64,000 bases of DNA from Verrucomicrobiaceae bacterium UBA7681 (GCA_002482965.1 DLGZ01000050.1:7434-71433), one strand, 5' to 3'. Numbered from the stretch's first letter, positions 1 to 10,725 are shown. Program-made: numbers and translations. Notes: generated by a model not told the origin, from the letters alone.

Positions 1-900
<900 letters not shown>

Positions 901-1197
901 TTAGCCGATGATGCCGAGGATGTCGGTTTCGTTGATGATGAGGACGTCATCGCCGTTGAGCTTCACTTCAGTGCCGCCGTACTTGGAGATGAGGACCTTG
1001 TCGCCCTTCTTCACGGTGAAGAGAGTGGAGACGTCTTTGCCTTCGTCGTCCTTGCCAGTGCCAAGGGCGAGCACTTCAGCTTCCTGTGGCTTTTCTTTGG
1101 CAGTGTCTGGAAGGTAGAGGCCGCCAGCGGTCTTTTCTTCGCTGAGGGAACGCTTGACGAGGACGCGGCGTCCGAGGGGTGTGATGGAGGTGGCCAT
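901..1197 (-). CDS. groES: Co-chaperonin GroES
   Basis: The 98-residue protein has the normal length for the 10 kDa heptameric lid of GroEL. It shows [12 protein letters not shown] at the N terminus, the mobile loop (about residues 17-34, [11 protein letters not shown]), the roof segment, [18 protein letters not shown] and a C-terminal [14 protein letters not shown]. It is the first gene of the groES-groEL pair, transcribed leftward. There is no Shine-Dalgarno-like sequence in the 20 bases before the ATG. A GC-rich stem-loop (1254-1297) lies 57 bases upstream of the start. Confidence 0.98.
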   Translation of the reverse strand: MATSITPLGRRVLVKRSLSEEKTAGGLYLPDTAKEKPQEAEVLALGTGKDDEGKDVSTLFTVKKGDKVLISKYGGTEVKLNGDDVLIINETDILGIIG

Positions 1198-1253
1198 AGT
1201 TGGTCTGGTTTATGCTTTGAGGGTTGCTGGTTCTGGTTTGGTTCGGGTTGTCT

Positions 1254-1297
1254 GCCCGGCCTGCTGTCACACGGGTTGGTGTGCCGGCTGGCCGGGC
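1254..1297 (-). promoter_or_regulatory. GC-rich stem-loop between a lipoprotein gene and groES
   Basis: Outer arms GCCCGGCC (1254-1261) and GGCCGGGC (1290-1297) are perfectly complementary, and an inner CACAC/GTGTG pair closes a GGGTTG loop. It sits after the stop of the leftward lipoprotein gene and 57 bases before groES. On the leftward strand no T-run follows, so it is not a standard intrinsic terminator. It could be a terminator of another type, an mRNA stability element or a regulator site; the sequence alone does not decide. Confidence 0.5.
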
Positions 1298-1303
1298 GGA
1301 AAT

Positions 1304-1918
1304 CTATTCGGGGTCGGTGGGCGCTGCCGCAGCGGCTGGCGCAGGAAGGGTGTTGGGGACGATGGCGACGCCGTTCGGAGCGCGCTCCAGGCCGCCGTAG
1401 CTGAGATCGGGGGCTGCCTCGCCGATCTCGCTGACGAGAAAGTCCACGATGCGCTGCGGCTCTTCAGAGAGCACGGACTGCAGCATGCGTGAGGTGCGTG
1501 CCTGATCGTAGCCTTTCATGTCCAGGTCAAGCTTCGCGGCACCGTCGAGGCCTTTGATTTGTGCGGCAAGGTCCACGGTGGAATTCACGCGCTTCAGCAG
1601 GACGGGATCGTTGCCGAGTTTTTTCATGGCCACGGCCAGCTTGTCCTTCACTTCGGGCGTGTTCAGCAGCTCGGTGGCGGTCTTGCCGGGATACTGTGAG
1701 ATGATGCTGTCCGCTTCGCTTTTCAAAGCCTCGTCTGCGGCGGAAACCGTCGGCTCAGGCGGGGTGAGCGCACTGGAGATTTCGGCTTCGATCTTGGAGT
1801 CAGAAACAGCCGCAGGCTTCGGGGCCGCAGGTGTTTCTACAGTTTTGGCAGCCTCAGGCGATTTACCGCAGGAGGCGAGTGCCAGGGCCGTCATGATGAG
1901 AAGGGTGTTCGTCTTCAT
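1304..1918 (-). CDS. Putative lipoprotein, unknown function
   Basis: The 204-residue protein starts with a lipoprotein signal peptide ending in the lipobox LASC at Cys17, so it is probably membrane-anchored in the periplasm. The rest is Ala/Pro/Glu-rich, then a helical stretch, and ends in a low-complexity APAAAAAPTDPE tail. No family was recognised. Its ATG overlaps the stop of the gene before it (1915-2496) in an ATGA tetranucleotide, so the two are probably translationally coupled. Its stop lies 106 bases from groES. Confidence 0.7.
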   Translation of the reverse strand: MKTNTLLIMTALALASCGKSPEAAKTVETPAAPKPAAVSDSKIEAEISSALTPPEPTVSAADEALKSEADSIISQYPGKTATELLNTPEVKDKLAVAMKKLGNDPVLLKRVNSTVDLAAQIKGLDGAAKLDLDMKGYDQARTSRMLQSVLSEEPQRIVDFLVSEIGEAAPDLSYGGLERAPNGVAIVPNTLPAPAAAAAPTDPE

Positions 1919-2496
1919 GGGGCGCGGGGGGCGATGGCGGCGTTGGAAATTTCACGCAGCGCCGTTTTCACGGCCAGGTCGAACGATGAGAAAGACTCAA
2001 ACTGGGGCTGCACGGGAGCCATGCTGAGGTTGTCCCCCATGGTCTCCAGGCGGCCGATGACATACCACTGGTCATTGCCCTGGTTTTCGATCAGCGACTT
2101 CAAATACTGGATCTCCAGATTTTTGTTCGTGATCTGGTCGTTCGTGTCGGAACTCTGATTGGTAAACTCCACCAGCGGCTGGCGGCACAGCAGGATGCCG
2201 TAGGCCCGGTTCGCTGCCAGAGAGCAGGTGATGACATACTTCGCCTGCGCTTCCACGAGGATGTGGGAAGGATCGGTGCCGCTGATGGCCAGCTCCGTGT
2301 CAGACAAGCGGGCACTGACGCCCATGGGATCACGCTTGGTGCGGAATCCCTCGGCCTCCGTCAGGCCTGCAAAGCACTCAACGATCTGTGCAAGGTAGCG
2401 CCGCCGGCGATCCAGCAGCAGCTCCTCGTATCGCTGGAGGAGGCGTTTCACCTCTCCATCGAGCGCGGACAGTTCTTTGAGCGCCTCCAGACTCAT
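1915..2496 (-). CDS. Hypothetical cytoplasmic protein
   Basis: The 193-residue protein has no signal peptide or membrane segment. Residues about 1-45 are strongly charged and helical (GEVKRLLQRYEELLLDRRRR), suggesting a short coiled coil; the remainder looks mixed alpha/beta with an ITNKNLEIQYLKSLIEN helix near the middle. It is not a family I recognise. It is the first gene of a two-gene unit with the lipoprotein gene, overlapping it by four bases, and lies 128 bases downstream of dnaK. Confidence 0.65.
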   Translation of the reverse strand: MSLEALKELSALDGEVKRLLQRYEELLLDRRRRYLAQIVECFAGLTEAEGFRTKRDPMGVSARLSDTELAISGTDPSHILVEAQAKYVITCSLAANRAYGILLCRQPLVEFTNQSSDTNDQITNKNLEIQYLKSLIENQGNDQWYVIGRLETMGDNLSMAPVQPQFESFSSFDLAVKTALREISNAAIAPRAP

Positions 2497-2624
2497 CGTA
2501 GATTGGGGGTTGAAGGAGGAGGCAACGATGAGTCGATGACAAAGGCGCGGCCGACATGGCGACGATACGTCGCCATGTCATAAACTGCACTCACTGTCAT
2601 CGTTTTCAGCATGGGTGTGGGCAA

Positions 2625-4628
<2,004 letters not shown>

Positions 4629-4630
4629 TT

Positions 4631-4775
4631 ACTTGGCTAATCGCGTGCCAAGTGGGGTTTTGGAAACTCAATGAACTGATTGTGAGTGACTTGCGAAAAA
4701 TGGCGGCGGCGATCAATAGGTCAAAAGTTGTGCCAAAGTGCCAAATTTGGCACAACTGCGCTGGCACATGGCACA
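4631..4775 (-). promoter_or_regulatory. dnaK control region: inverted repeats of GTGCCAA and a sigma-54-like element
   Basis: At 4631-4653 ACTTGGC and GCCAAGT flank nine bases. At 4738-4753 GTGCCAAATTTGGCAC is a perfect 16-base palindrome, nested inside the longer arms TTGTGCCAAA (4728-4737) and TTTGGCACAA (4746-4755). Further TGGCAC copies follow at 4762 and 4770. Read toward dnaK, 4651-4636 gives TTGGCACGCGATTAGC, with the GG-N10-GC spacing of sigma-54 promoters and a predicted start near 4625. The palindromes would then lie about 100-130 bases upstream, where enhancer sites are usual. A repressor-operator reading is equally open. Confidence 0.5.
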
Positions 4776-4849
4776 GTTGGGCTGGCCGATGGCGCTTCGG
4801 TCCGGCATTCAGCAGGCCTGCCGTAGCAATCTCCAAATCTTTGCTCCGA

Positions 4850-5770
4850 TCACTCCACCACGACTACATCATCGCGGCGCAGGAAGAGGTCGTGATCCGG
4901 TTTTCCCTGCCCGAGAGCCGCCATGGGGTGAACCAAGATGCGCCTGTTTCCCAGCGGGGTTTTGCGGATGATCAGAATGCGGGTTGCCTTTTTGCCGGGT
5001 CGAATTCCCCCGGCCATGCGGATGGCCTCGGAAACTCGCAGGTCTTGTCCTAACAGGTAGAACTGTTTGCCCTCCCGCGCCACAGCACCCATCACCAGAA
5101 AATAAGGCTGCTCCGAGGGGCAGCCGTGCATGACGGGCGGCGGTAGCTTTCTGACCAAGATCGTCGCTTTGGGGTAACCCTTGTCCTCCAGGGTTTTCTT
5201 GATGCTGTAAGCCAGGTCGCGGCAGGTCAGCCCAGCGGCTTTGGCTCCATCGTAGCTAATCAGGTACGAGGTCATGACTCGCCCGTTTGCGTCCACTTGG
5301 TATTGCCCCTCCCCTGGAGTTGATTGGCTTTCTAGAAATTGGATGTCAACCCAGTCGCCTTTTTTGAGCACGACAGAGGCATCCAGCTCCTGCATGGCAG
5401 GCGTGCGGGGTGGCGGACTCGCACGCGTCACCCGCACAATGGGCCCACCGTACTCGGAAAACTGAGGCTCTTGGGAAAGCTGGCGTGCAATCAAGGTGGC
5501 GGCCTCAAGACAGGTGAGACCCCTGATGGTGAAGGGCTTGACGTCTGGATAGGCCATGATGCCGTCTTCGGGGATCCGGTGACGACTGGGTGTCTCCGAC
5601 ACCTCCAGCACGTGGATGAAAATGTACTCGCCCGGCTGCAGTGGCCGTTGAGCGTCCCGGATTTCAGCGGCGGATTCTCCAGAACCCCCTTGGGGAGTCT
5701 CTTTGCCGTGCAGAAAGGCAGTCAGCAGAACGACCGCACTGGACAGGAGGAGGGAGATTGGCGGGTGCAT
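4850..5770 (-). CDS. Polysaccharide export/biosynthesis protein (Wza-type, SLBB)
   Basis: The 306-residue protein has an N-terminal signal peptide (about residues 1-20) without a lipobox cysteine, then two stretches resembling the polysaccharide-export domain (LQPGEYIFIHVLEV and LKKGDWVDIQFLE, each followed by a 'D/GxNGxV' type turn). The C-terminal part (FLVMGAVAREGKQFYLLGQDLRVSEAIRMAGG) fits an SLBB domain, ending in a DLFLRRDDVVVVE strand typical of Wza/GumB-like proteins. It would sit in the periplasm or outer membrane in exopolysaccharide export. No export partners are adjacent; a Wzz-like gene is 44 kb away. The repeat with the GTGAAAAGTTTCAC palindrome lies 62 bases upstream. Confidence 0.7.
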   Translation of the reverse strand: MHPPISLLLSSAVVLLTAFLHGKETPQGGSGESAAEIRDAQRPLQPGEYIFIHVLEVSETPSRHRIPEDGIMAYPDVKPFTIRGLTCLEAATLIARQLSQEPQFSEYGGPIVRVTRASPPPRTPAMQELDASVVLKKGDWVDIQFLESQSTPGEGQYQVDANGRVMTSYLISYDGAKAAGLTCRDLAYSIKKTLEDKGYPKATILVRKLPPPVMHGCPSEQPYFLVMGAVAREGKQFYLLGQDLRVSEAIRMAGGIRPGKKATRILIIRKTPLGNRRILVHPMAALGQGKPDHDLFLRRDDVVVVE

Positions 5771-5831
5771 GGGTGGGCAGGAAGGAGACCAGCGGCTTCG
5801 ACACGTGTCTCGGAATTTTGTTGCATCGGCA

Positions 5832-5874
5832 GCTTGTGAAAAGTTTCACCATCTGATTGCCGCTCCTGCGCAGG
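5832..5874. repeat. 43-base direct repeat, copy 1, with perfect palindrome
   Basis: This copy matches 6331-6373 at 41 of 43 positions. It contains the perfect inverted repeat GTGAAAAGTTTCAC (5836-5849, arms GTGAAA and TTTCAC with AG between), followed by a GATTGCCGCTCCTGCGCAGG core. It lies between the divergent polysaccharide export gene and the small secreted protein gene. The two copies bracket that small gene exactly 499 bases apart. Confidence 0.85.
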
Positions 5875-5944
5875 CTGAGGTTTCATCCTTTTGGGGAAAT
5901 ATTCAGATCTTGTGACGGAGGAAGTGTGTGCCATCTTGCGCAGC

Positions 5945-6319
5945 ATGTCCCTCCTGAAAATTGCTTTGGGCGTCGGTGTTCTGGCGTTTGTTGCCTGTTA
6001 TTCTACTCAAGGCTCCTGGCTGGCAGAAAACAAAGGGCGTGCGGACGCACGCAGGGATCTGAAGGCGGGCAAACTGAGAGTGGAAGCCATGGGAGGTCCG
6101 TCAGAACCGTGGGAAGGAACCAATGTACGGCTCTTGAAGGAGCGGTATGGCATCGAGTTCGACTTGGTGGCCGATTGCGTCGTGAGCGATAGCGTGATAG
6201 GCCACGCGAAAGGCTACAACGAAATCATGGGGGCGGAGATTTCCCGGCGGTTTGGGAAAGATGTGTTGGGAAAAACGGCTGAAGAAGCCAGGAAGATCAC
6301 GCCCTCGCCGCCGCCCTGA
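5945..6319 (+). CDS. Small secreted or membrane-anchored protein, unknown
   Basis: Starting from the ATG at 5945 the product has 124 residues and begins with a hydrophobic segment MSLLKIALGVGVLAFVAC ending in a Cys, either a signal peptide, a weak lipobox or an anchor. An upstream in-frame start at 5891 would add 18 residues and spoil the signal, so I prefer 5945. The mature part is charged, with a GKGRADARRDLKAGKLRVE-like helix, and ends in TPSPPP. No family recognised. It is flanked on both sides by the 43-base repeat. Confidence 0.6.
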   Translation: MSLLKIALGVGVLAFVACYSTQGSWLAENKGRADARRDLKAGKLRVEAMGGPSEPWEGTNVRLLKERYGIEFDLVADCVVSDSVIGHAKGYNEIMGAEISRRFGKDVLGKTAEEARKITPSPPP

Positions 6320-6330
6320 TCCTCGGCCGC

Positions 6331-6373
6331 GCTTGTGAAAAGTTTCACAATCCGATTGCCGCTCCTGCGCAGG
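6331..6373. repeat. 43-base direct repeat, copy 2, upstream of nuoB
   Basis: Second copy of the element at 5832-5874, with two mismatches. The palindrome GTGAAAAGTTTCAC lies at 6335-6348, directly upstream of a plausible -35 box, so a regulator bound here could control nuoBC. The palindrome itself is identical in both copies while the two mismatches lie just outside it. Confidence 0.85.
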
Positions 6374-6384
6374 GGGCGTAAAAC
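6356..6384 (+). promoter_or_regulatory. Candidate sigma-70-type promoter of nuoBC
   Basis: TTGCCG (6356-6361) and TAAAAC (6379-6384) are separated by exactly 17 bases, giving a predicted start near 6391 and a leader of about 23 bases before the nuoB ATG at 6414. The -35 box lies inside the 43-base repeat; copy 1 of the repeat has the same TTGCCG but no matching -10, so only copy 2 makes a promoter. Prediction from consensus only. Confidence 0.45.
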
Positions 6385-6413
6385 TCAGTGTCCCCAAATT
6401 TCCCCTGACTCCT

Positions 6414-6950
6414 ATGGTCGCTCCCGCTGATTCCACCATTGCTGCTTACGACTCGAAAGTTGAAGGCAATATCATCTTCACCAAGATGGACGCCGCCATC
6501 AACTGGATGCGCAAGAACTCCATGTGGCCGATGCCGATGGGCTTGGCCTGCTGCGCCATCGAAATGATGGCCGCTGCCTGCAGCCGCTACGACCTGAGCC
6601 GCTTCGGTGCGGAAGTGATGCGTTTCTCCCCCCGTCAGGCTGACGTGATGATCGTGGCCGGCACGGTGACTTACAAGATGGCCCTCGCGGTGAAGCGCGT
6701 GTGGGATCAGATGCCGGAACCCAAGTGGTGCATCGCCATGGGCGCCTGCGCCTCCAGCGGCGGCATGTATCGCAGCTATGCGGTGCTCCAGGGTGTTGAC
6801 CAGATCATCCCGGTGGACGTTTACATTTCCGGCTGCCCGCCGCGCCCGGAAGCGCTGCTCGAAGGTATGATGCGCCTCCAGCGCAAGATCGAAACCGAGC
6901 ACTCCTTCACTGAGCAGAAGAAGGAATTGCTTGCTGAACTCACCGCTTAA
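6414..6950 (+). CDS. nuoB: NADH-quinone oxidoreductase subunit B (NuoB)
   Basis: The 178-residue protein is the complex I subunit that holds terminal 4Fe-4S cluster N2 at the quinone site on the cytoplasmic side of the inner membrane. All four ligands are seen: the tandem cysteines in [12 protein letters not shown], the Cys of [12 protein letters not shown] and the Cys of [15 protein letters not shown]. The C terminus ([12 protein letters not shown]) is slightly extended. nuoC follows 12 bases later, but nuoA, nuoD and later subunits are not here, so complex I genes are split in this genome. No Shine-Dalgarno sequence is visible. Confidence 0.97.
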   Translation: MVAPADSTIAAYDSKVEGNIIFTKMDAAINWMRKNSMWPMPMGLACCAIEMMAAACSRYDLSRFGAEVMRFSPRQADVMIVAGTVTYKMALAVKRVWDQMPEPKWCIAMGACASSGGMYRSYAVLQGVDQIIPVDVYISGCPPRPEALLEGMMRLQRKIETEHSFTEQKKELLAELTA

Positions 6951-6962
6951 TTTTTCACGACC

Positions 6963-7535
6963 ATGACTGCCGCCCAAATGGTTGAAGCCCTGAAGCAGAA
7001 ATTCGGCGATGCCGTGCTGGAAACGAAGGAGTTTCGTGGGGAGCACACGCTCGTCGTCAAACTCGTCAACGCCAAGCCGCTGCTGGCGTACTGCCGCGAT
7101 GAAATGAATTTCGACTACCTCGTCGATATTTGCAGCCTCGACTACATGGGCAAGGAGCCGCGTTTTGAGATGGTGTACCATCTCTATGGCTACGGTCATC
7201 TCCAGCATCTGCGTGTGCGTGCCGCTGTGGCCGAGGATGCGGACGTCCCCACCGTCAGCGACATCTGGCCCACCGCCGACTGGCATGAGCGCGAGGTGTA
7301 TGACATGATGGGCATCAAGTTCAGTGGTCATCCTGACATGCGCCGCATCCTGATGTGGGAAGGCTACCCCTACTTCCCGCTGCGCAAAGACTTCCCTCTC
7401 GAAGGCAAGCCCAGCGACATGCCCGACGTCGGATTCACGAAGACCGCGCCGATGGCGGACGGCCCCTTCGTCACCAGCCCGGGCACCGGTGACACCGTGA
7501 CGCGCGAGCCGCGCTCCCGCAGGCCCACGGAATAG
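6963..7535 (+). CDS. nuoC: NADH-quinone oxidoreductase subunit C (NuoC)
   Basis: The 190-residue protein is the 30 kDa peripheral-arm subunit of complex I. It shows the family signature region WPTADWHEREVYDMMGIKFSGHPDMRRILMWEGYPYFPLRKDFP near residues 98-145. It is a stand-alone NuoC, not a NuoCD fusion. The C-terminal tail (about residues 155-190) is low in conservation and ends in RSRRPTE. It lies 12 bases after nuoB and is presumably co-transcribed with it; the next gene begins 82 bases later and is unrelated. Confidence 0.96.
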   Translation: MTAAQMVEALKQKFGDAVLETKEFRGEHTLVVKLVNAKPLLAYCRDEMNFDYLVDICSLDYMGKEPRFEMVYHLYGYGHLQHLRVRAAVAEDADVPTVSDIWPTADWHEREVYDMMGIKFSGHPDMRRILMWEGYPYFPLRKDFPLEGKPSDMPDVGFTKTAPMADGPFVTSPGTGDTVTREPRSRRPTE

Positions 7536-7617
7536 CGCGGATCGCGCAACCAGATGCTGTGCGGGCTGCGTTGTACCGAAAGAGCCCTCTGGCGTCAGCC
7601 GTTTTCACTTCCTTCTC

Positions 7618-8880
7618 ATGACACGCACTCATCTCACCACCGTACTCGGTCTGGCACTGGCCACGACCGCCTTCACTGCTGATTCCACTGACTGGGGTAC
7701 CTTCCGGGGGCCTGCCGGCAATGGCATCGTTCCAGCCATGGCCAATGCCAAATGGAGCCTCAAGCAGGTCTGGAAGTCGCCCACCAATCTCGGCTTCAGC
7801 TCCTTCGCGGTGGCGGACGGCAAGGTGTACACGCTAGTCACGGGCGAAAGCGACGGCAACAGCGGTGAGATGCTCGTCTGCTTCGATGAAAAGAACGGCA
7901 AAGAACTGTGGAGCAAGCCTCTCAGCATCATTCCCAAATACACCGGCGGCGGTGACTCCGGCACACCGGAGAACAAAGGCGGCGACGGCTCCCGCTCCAC
8001 TCCAGTCGTCGATGCTGGCAAGGTGTACGTCATTGACTCCATGCTCGGCGTCTCCTGCTTCGATGCTGCCACGGGCAAAGTCGTCTGGAACCACGACGTG
8101 ATGAAGGACAACGACGGCGTGCAGATCAAATGGGAAAACGCCGCTTCTCCCGTCATTGATGGAGACATTCTCATGCTCGCTGGCGGTGGTGCCGGCCAGG
8201 CGCTCATCGGTTTGAACAAGAACACCGGCAAGGTTGTGTGGAAGGGTGAAGACGACAAAATGACCCACGCCACCCCCGTGCTGGCAGACATTCTCGGCGT
8301 GCATCAGGCCATCTTCTTCACGCAGACCGGCCTCGTGGCTGTCGATCCCCAAAAAGGCAGCGTCATCTGGCGTGCCCCCTTCCCTTACAAAGTGAGCACC
8401 GCCGCCTCCCCTGTGGTGTTTGAAGACATCGTTTACTGCTCCGCAGGCTACGGCGTGGGCGCGGGTGCATTCAAGATCAGCAAGAGCGGCAGCAAGCTCG
8501 AAGCGACCCAGATCTGGCGGCGTGAAAACCAGTGCTTCAACCACTGGAGCACCCCGGTTGTCAAAGACGGCTACCTCTACGGCATGTTCAGCTTCAAGGA
8601 ATACGGCGCCGGCCCTCTGGCCTGCGTGGACATCCGCACCGGCGAAGACAAATGGGCTGAGAAGGGCTTTGGCCCCGGTCAGGTCATCCTCGCAGGCGAC
8701 AAGATCATCGCCACCAGCGACAAGGGCGAAATCGTCGTTGTCGAGGCCAGCCCGGACAAATACAAGGAAGTGGCGCGCAAAGACGTGCTCGATGGCAAGG
8801 TCTGGAGCTATCCGATCCTGGCCAACGGCAAAATTTTCGCCCGCAGCACGACCGAAGGCGTGTGCCTGGATGTGAACTGA
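7618..8880 (+). CDS. Secreted PQQ-like (BamB-like) beta-propeller protein
   Basis: The 420-residue protein starts with a signal peptide (about residues 1-20, LGLALATTAFTA) and continues with DWGTFRGPAGNGIVP, typical of the Verrucomicrobia/Planctomycetes PQQ-like propeller family. Repeated blade motifs occur, such as ADGKVYTLVTGE, DAGKVYVIDSMLGVSCFDAATGKVVWN, NKNTGKVVWKG and GYLYGMFSF. The fold is well supported, but PQQ binding or enzyme activity is not shown; it may be structural or bind an unknown ligand in the periplasm. A clear intrinsic terminator follows 30 bases after the stop, so it ends its transcript. Confidence 0.8.
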   Translation: MTRTHLTTVLGLALATTAFTADSTDWGTFRGPAGNGIVPAMANAKWSLKQVWKSPTNLGFSSFAVADGKVYTLVTGESDGNSGEMLVCFDEKNGKELWSKPLSIIPKYTGGGDSGTPENKGGDGSRSTPVVDAGKVYVIDSMLGVSCFDAATGKVVWNHDVMKDNDGVQIKWENAASPVIDGDILMLAGGGAGQALIGLNKNTGKVVWKGEDDKMTHATPVLADILGVHQAIFFTQTGLVAVDPQKGSVIWRAPFPYKVSTAASPVVFEDIVYCSAGYGVGAGAFKISKSGSKLEATQIWRRENQCFNHWSTPVVKDGYLYGMFSFKEYGAGPLACVDIRTGEDKWAEKGFGPGQVILAGDKIIATSDKGEIVVVEASPDKYKEVARKDVLDGKVWSYPILANGKIFARSTTEGVCLDVN

Positions 8881-8909
8881 TTTGACCCAGCCCCCAGTTT
8901 AACCATTCG

Positions 8910-8942
8910 AAGCCCGGAGCTCATATCTCCGGGCTTCTTTTT
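8910..8942 (+). terminator. Rho-independent terminator
   Basis: A perfect 10-base stem, AAGCCCGGAG (8910-8919) with CTCCGGGCTT (8927-8936), closes a 7-base loop and is followed by a T-rich run. It lies 30 bases after the propeller protein stop and before the LptF/G gene, so it separates the two transcripts. Confidence 0.9.
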
Positions 8943-9006
8943 GTCCGGCGTCCGTGCAGCCTTGACGCATCGGGGGCTTTAACCGACTCTCAGGGCTCTC
9001 TCTGGC

Positions 9007-10725
9007 ATGAAGTGGCTGAACCGTGTGATCCAAGCCTGGCAAAAGGCGCGTGAACTCCCCTATTTAGGACGGAGTTCCTTTGCCGTGGCCATCACTCTGC
9101 TGATCATCTCCATGCTGATGGGCTGGCACCGCACGCATCCGGATGACGCGGTGGATGCCGCGCTGCAGCAGGCGCAGGTGGCGCAGATGGATGTGCCGCA
9201 GGGCATTCTGATCCTCTCGAGAGTGCTGCCTTATCTCAACCTCTGGGTCCGGCTGGGTGTCCCGGTTTTGCTGATCGTGATCTGGCGGCGCTGGGGCGAT
9301 CTGCGCCGCCTGATGCTGCCGGTCAGCATCGCCTCCGTGTCCATGGCCGTGTGGTCCATCGCGAGTGATCTGGTTGATTACATCGCGCATTCGCAAATGA
9401 CGGAAATCGGCGAACCGCCCGCGCCGCTGGCCTTTGCCTTCAAGCTCGTGTTCATCGCGCTGGTGTTTCTGTCGGTGCCCTTTGCCCTGCACTACTACCG
9501 GCGCATCGGCATCCTGGAGCGCTACACCCTGCGCACCTTCCTGCATCCGCTGGTGTTCTGCTTCGTGTCTTTCTTCACCCTGTGGATCATCATGGATCTG
9601 CTGGACAATTTGAAGGACTTTCAGGAATCCGATTCTGGCGTGGTACGCGTGATCACCTTTTACCTGGGGATGATCCCCTTTGTGTACACGCAGATCCTGC
9701 CGGTGGCCCTGCTGCTCGCGGTGCTCTATGCCCTGACCCGCATGTCGAAGGCCAACGAGCTCATCTCCATGCTGGGCACGGGTCAGAGCCTGCTGCGGGT
9801 GCTGCGCCCGATCTTCGTCTGCAGCGTGTACGCCTGCCTGCTGAACATGGCGGCGAACTACTACTGGGCACCGCGTGCCGAGGGCAATCGCCAGGCCGTT
9901 TTCCGCGGCATGAGCGTGCATGCGGCGGATTCCATCATGGCCTCCGCCATCATGTTTCATAATGAGCAGACCCACCGCACCTGGTTTGTGGCCACCTTTC
10001 CCTTTTCCCTGCGCAGCGGGAACGAGCGCATGCACGGCGTACAAATCCGTGAGGAAGACGAGCAGGGCCGCCACTCGCGCACCATCATCGCGCCCAATGC
10101 CGGCTGGTCGCCACGTGCCGGCTGGCGCTTTTATGACGGCAAAGAGCTGATCTATCAAAACGGCAACCTCGCATCCACCCGGCTCTTTCCCACGAGCGCG
10201 GATGGGCAGAGAGTCCTGGAAGTGAACGGTATCGAGGAAACACCCTGGAGCCTCGTGAGCTATGCGCTGCGTCCCGATTTCATGAGCGTTCCGGAGCTCG
10301 TCTCCTACCTGCGCGCCCACCCGAAGGCGGCGGATGACAAGCTCGCGCCGTTTCGCACGCACTTCTGGCAGCGCTTTGCCATGCCCTGGCAGGCCATGGC
10401 ACTGGTGCTCGTGGCCGCACCGCTCGGCGTGGCCTACTCACGCCGGGGCTCGGTCGGCGGCATTGCGGGCAGTGTCTTCATCTTCTTCATCTTCATGTTC
10501 ATTAACAATCTCTGCCTCAATCTGGGCAAAGGCGGGCATTTGCCGCCCTGGCTCACCGTGTGGCTGCCGCACCTGCTGTTTGGGATGCTCGGCCTCATCC
10601 TGTTCCACTACCGCTCGAAGAATCAGGACCTGCCAAGTTTCAAATTCCGCTTCTCCAAGCGCAAGGCTCAGATCGCGCGTCCGCGCAATCGCAGCGCTCC
10701 CCTGCCGGACGCCTCTGCGACTTGA
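9007..10725 (+). CDS. LptF/LptG-family permease with long N-terminal membrane extension
   Basis: The protein belongs to the YjgP/YjgQ family, inner-membrane subunits that with LptB extract LPS and pass it to LptC. The family domain starts near residue 168 (GILERYTLRTFLHPLVF), contains the periplasmic beta-jellyroll region (about 300-430) and ends with membrane segments after residue 450 (MALVLVAAPLGVAYSRR). The length is 572 residues against about 360 usual, because residues 1-165 form an extra module with about four predicted membrane segments. Which of LptF or LptG it is cannot be decided. The next gene starts 31 bases downstream. Confidence 0.85.
   Translation: MKWLNRVIQAWQKARELPYLGRSSFAVAITLLIISMLMGWHRTHPDDAVDAALQQAQVAQMDVPQGILILSRVLPYLNLWVRLGVPVLLIVIWRRWGDLRRLMLPVSIASVSMAVWSIASDLVDYIAHSQMTEIGEPPAPLAFAFKLVFIALVFLSVPFALHYYRRIGILERYTLRTFLHPLVFCFVSFFTLWIIMDLLDNLKDFQESDSGVVRVITFYLGMIPFVYTQILPVALLLAVLYALTRMSKANELISMLGTGQSLLRVLRPIFVCSVYACLLNMAANYYWAPRAEGNRQAVFRGMSVHAADSIMASAIMFHNEQTHRTWFVATFPFSLRSGNERMHGVQIREEDEQGRHSRTIIAPNAGWSPRAGWRFYDGKELIYQNGNLASTRLFPTSADGQRVLEVNGIEETPWSLVSYALRPDFMSVPELVSYLRAHPKAADDKLAPFRTHFWQRFAMPWQAMALVLVAAPLGVAYSRRGSVGGIAGSVFIFFIFMFINNLCLNLGKGGHLPPWLTVWLPHLLFGMLGLILFHYRSKNQDLPSFKFRFSKRKAQIARPRNRSAPLPDASAT

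Noticed and set aside
1198..1303. CIRCE element (TTAGCACTC-N9-GAGTGCTAA) for groES
   Set aside because: No match to either half-site before groES or dnaK; the 7-9-7 repeat before dnaK has the spacing but not the sequence.
4728..4775. TGGCAC copies read as sigma-54 promoters in the rightward direction
   Set aside because: None has a GC doublet ten bases after the GG, and no rightward gene lies downstream.
6336..6384. The repeat copy at 5832 as a promoter for the small exported gene
   Set aside because: It has the same TTGCCG box as copy 2 but GTTTCA in place of a -10 at 17-base spacing, so no promoter call was made there.
9064..10362. A 432-residue leftward open frame over the LptF/G gene
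   Set aside because: Shadow frame rich in His, Gln and Arg, with no hydrophobic pattern; the forward gene is a certain LptF/G protein.
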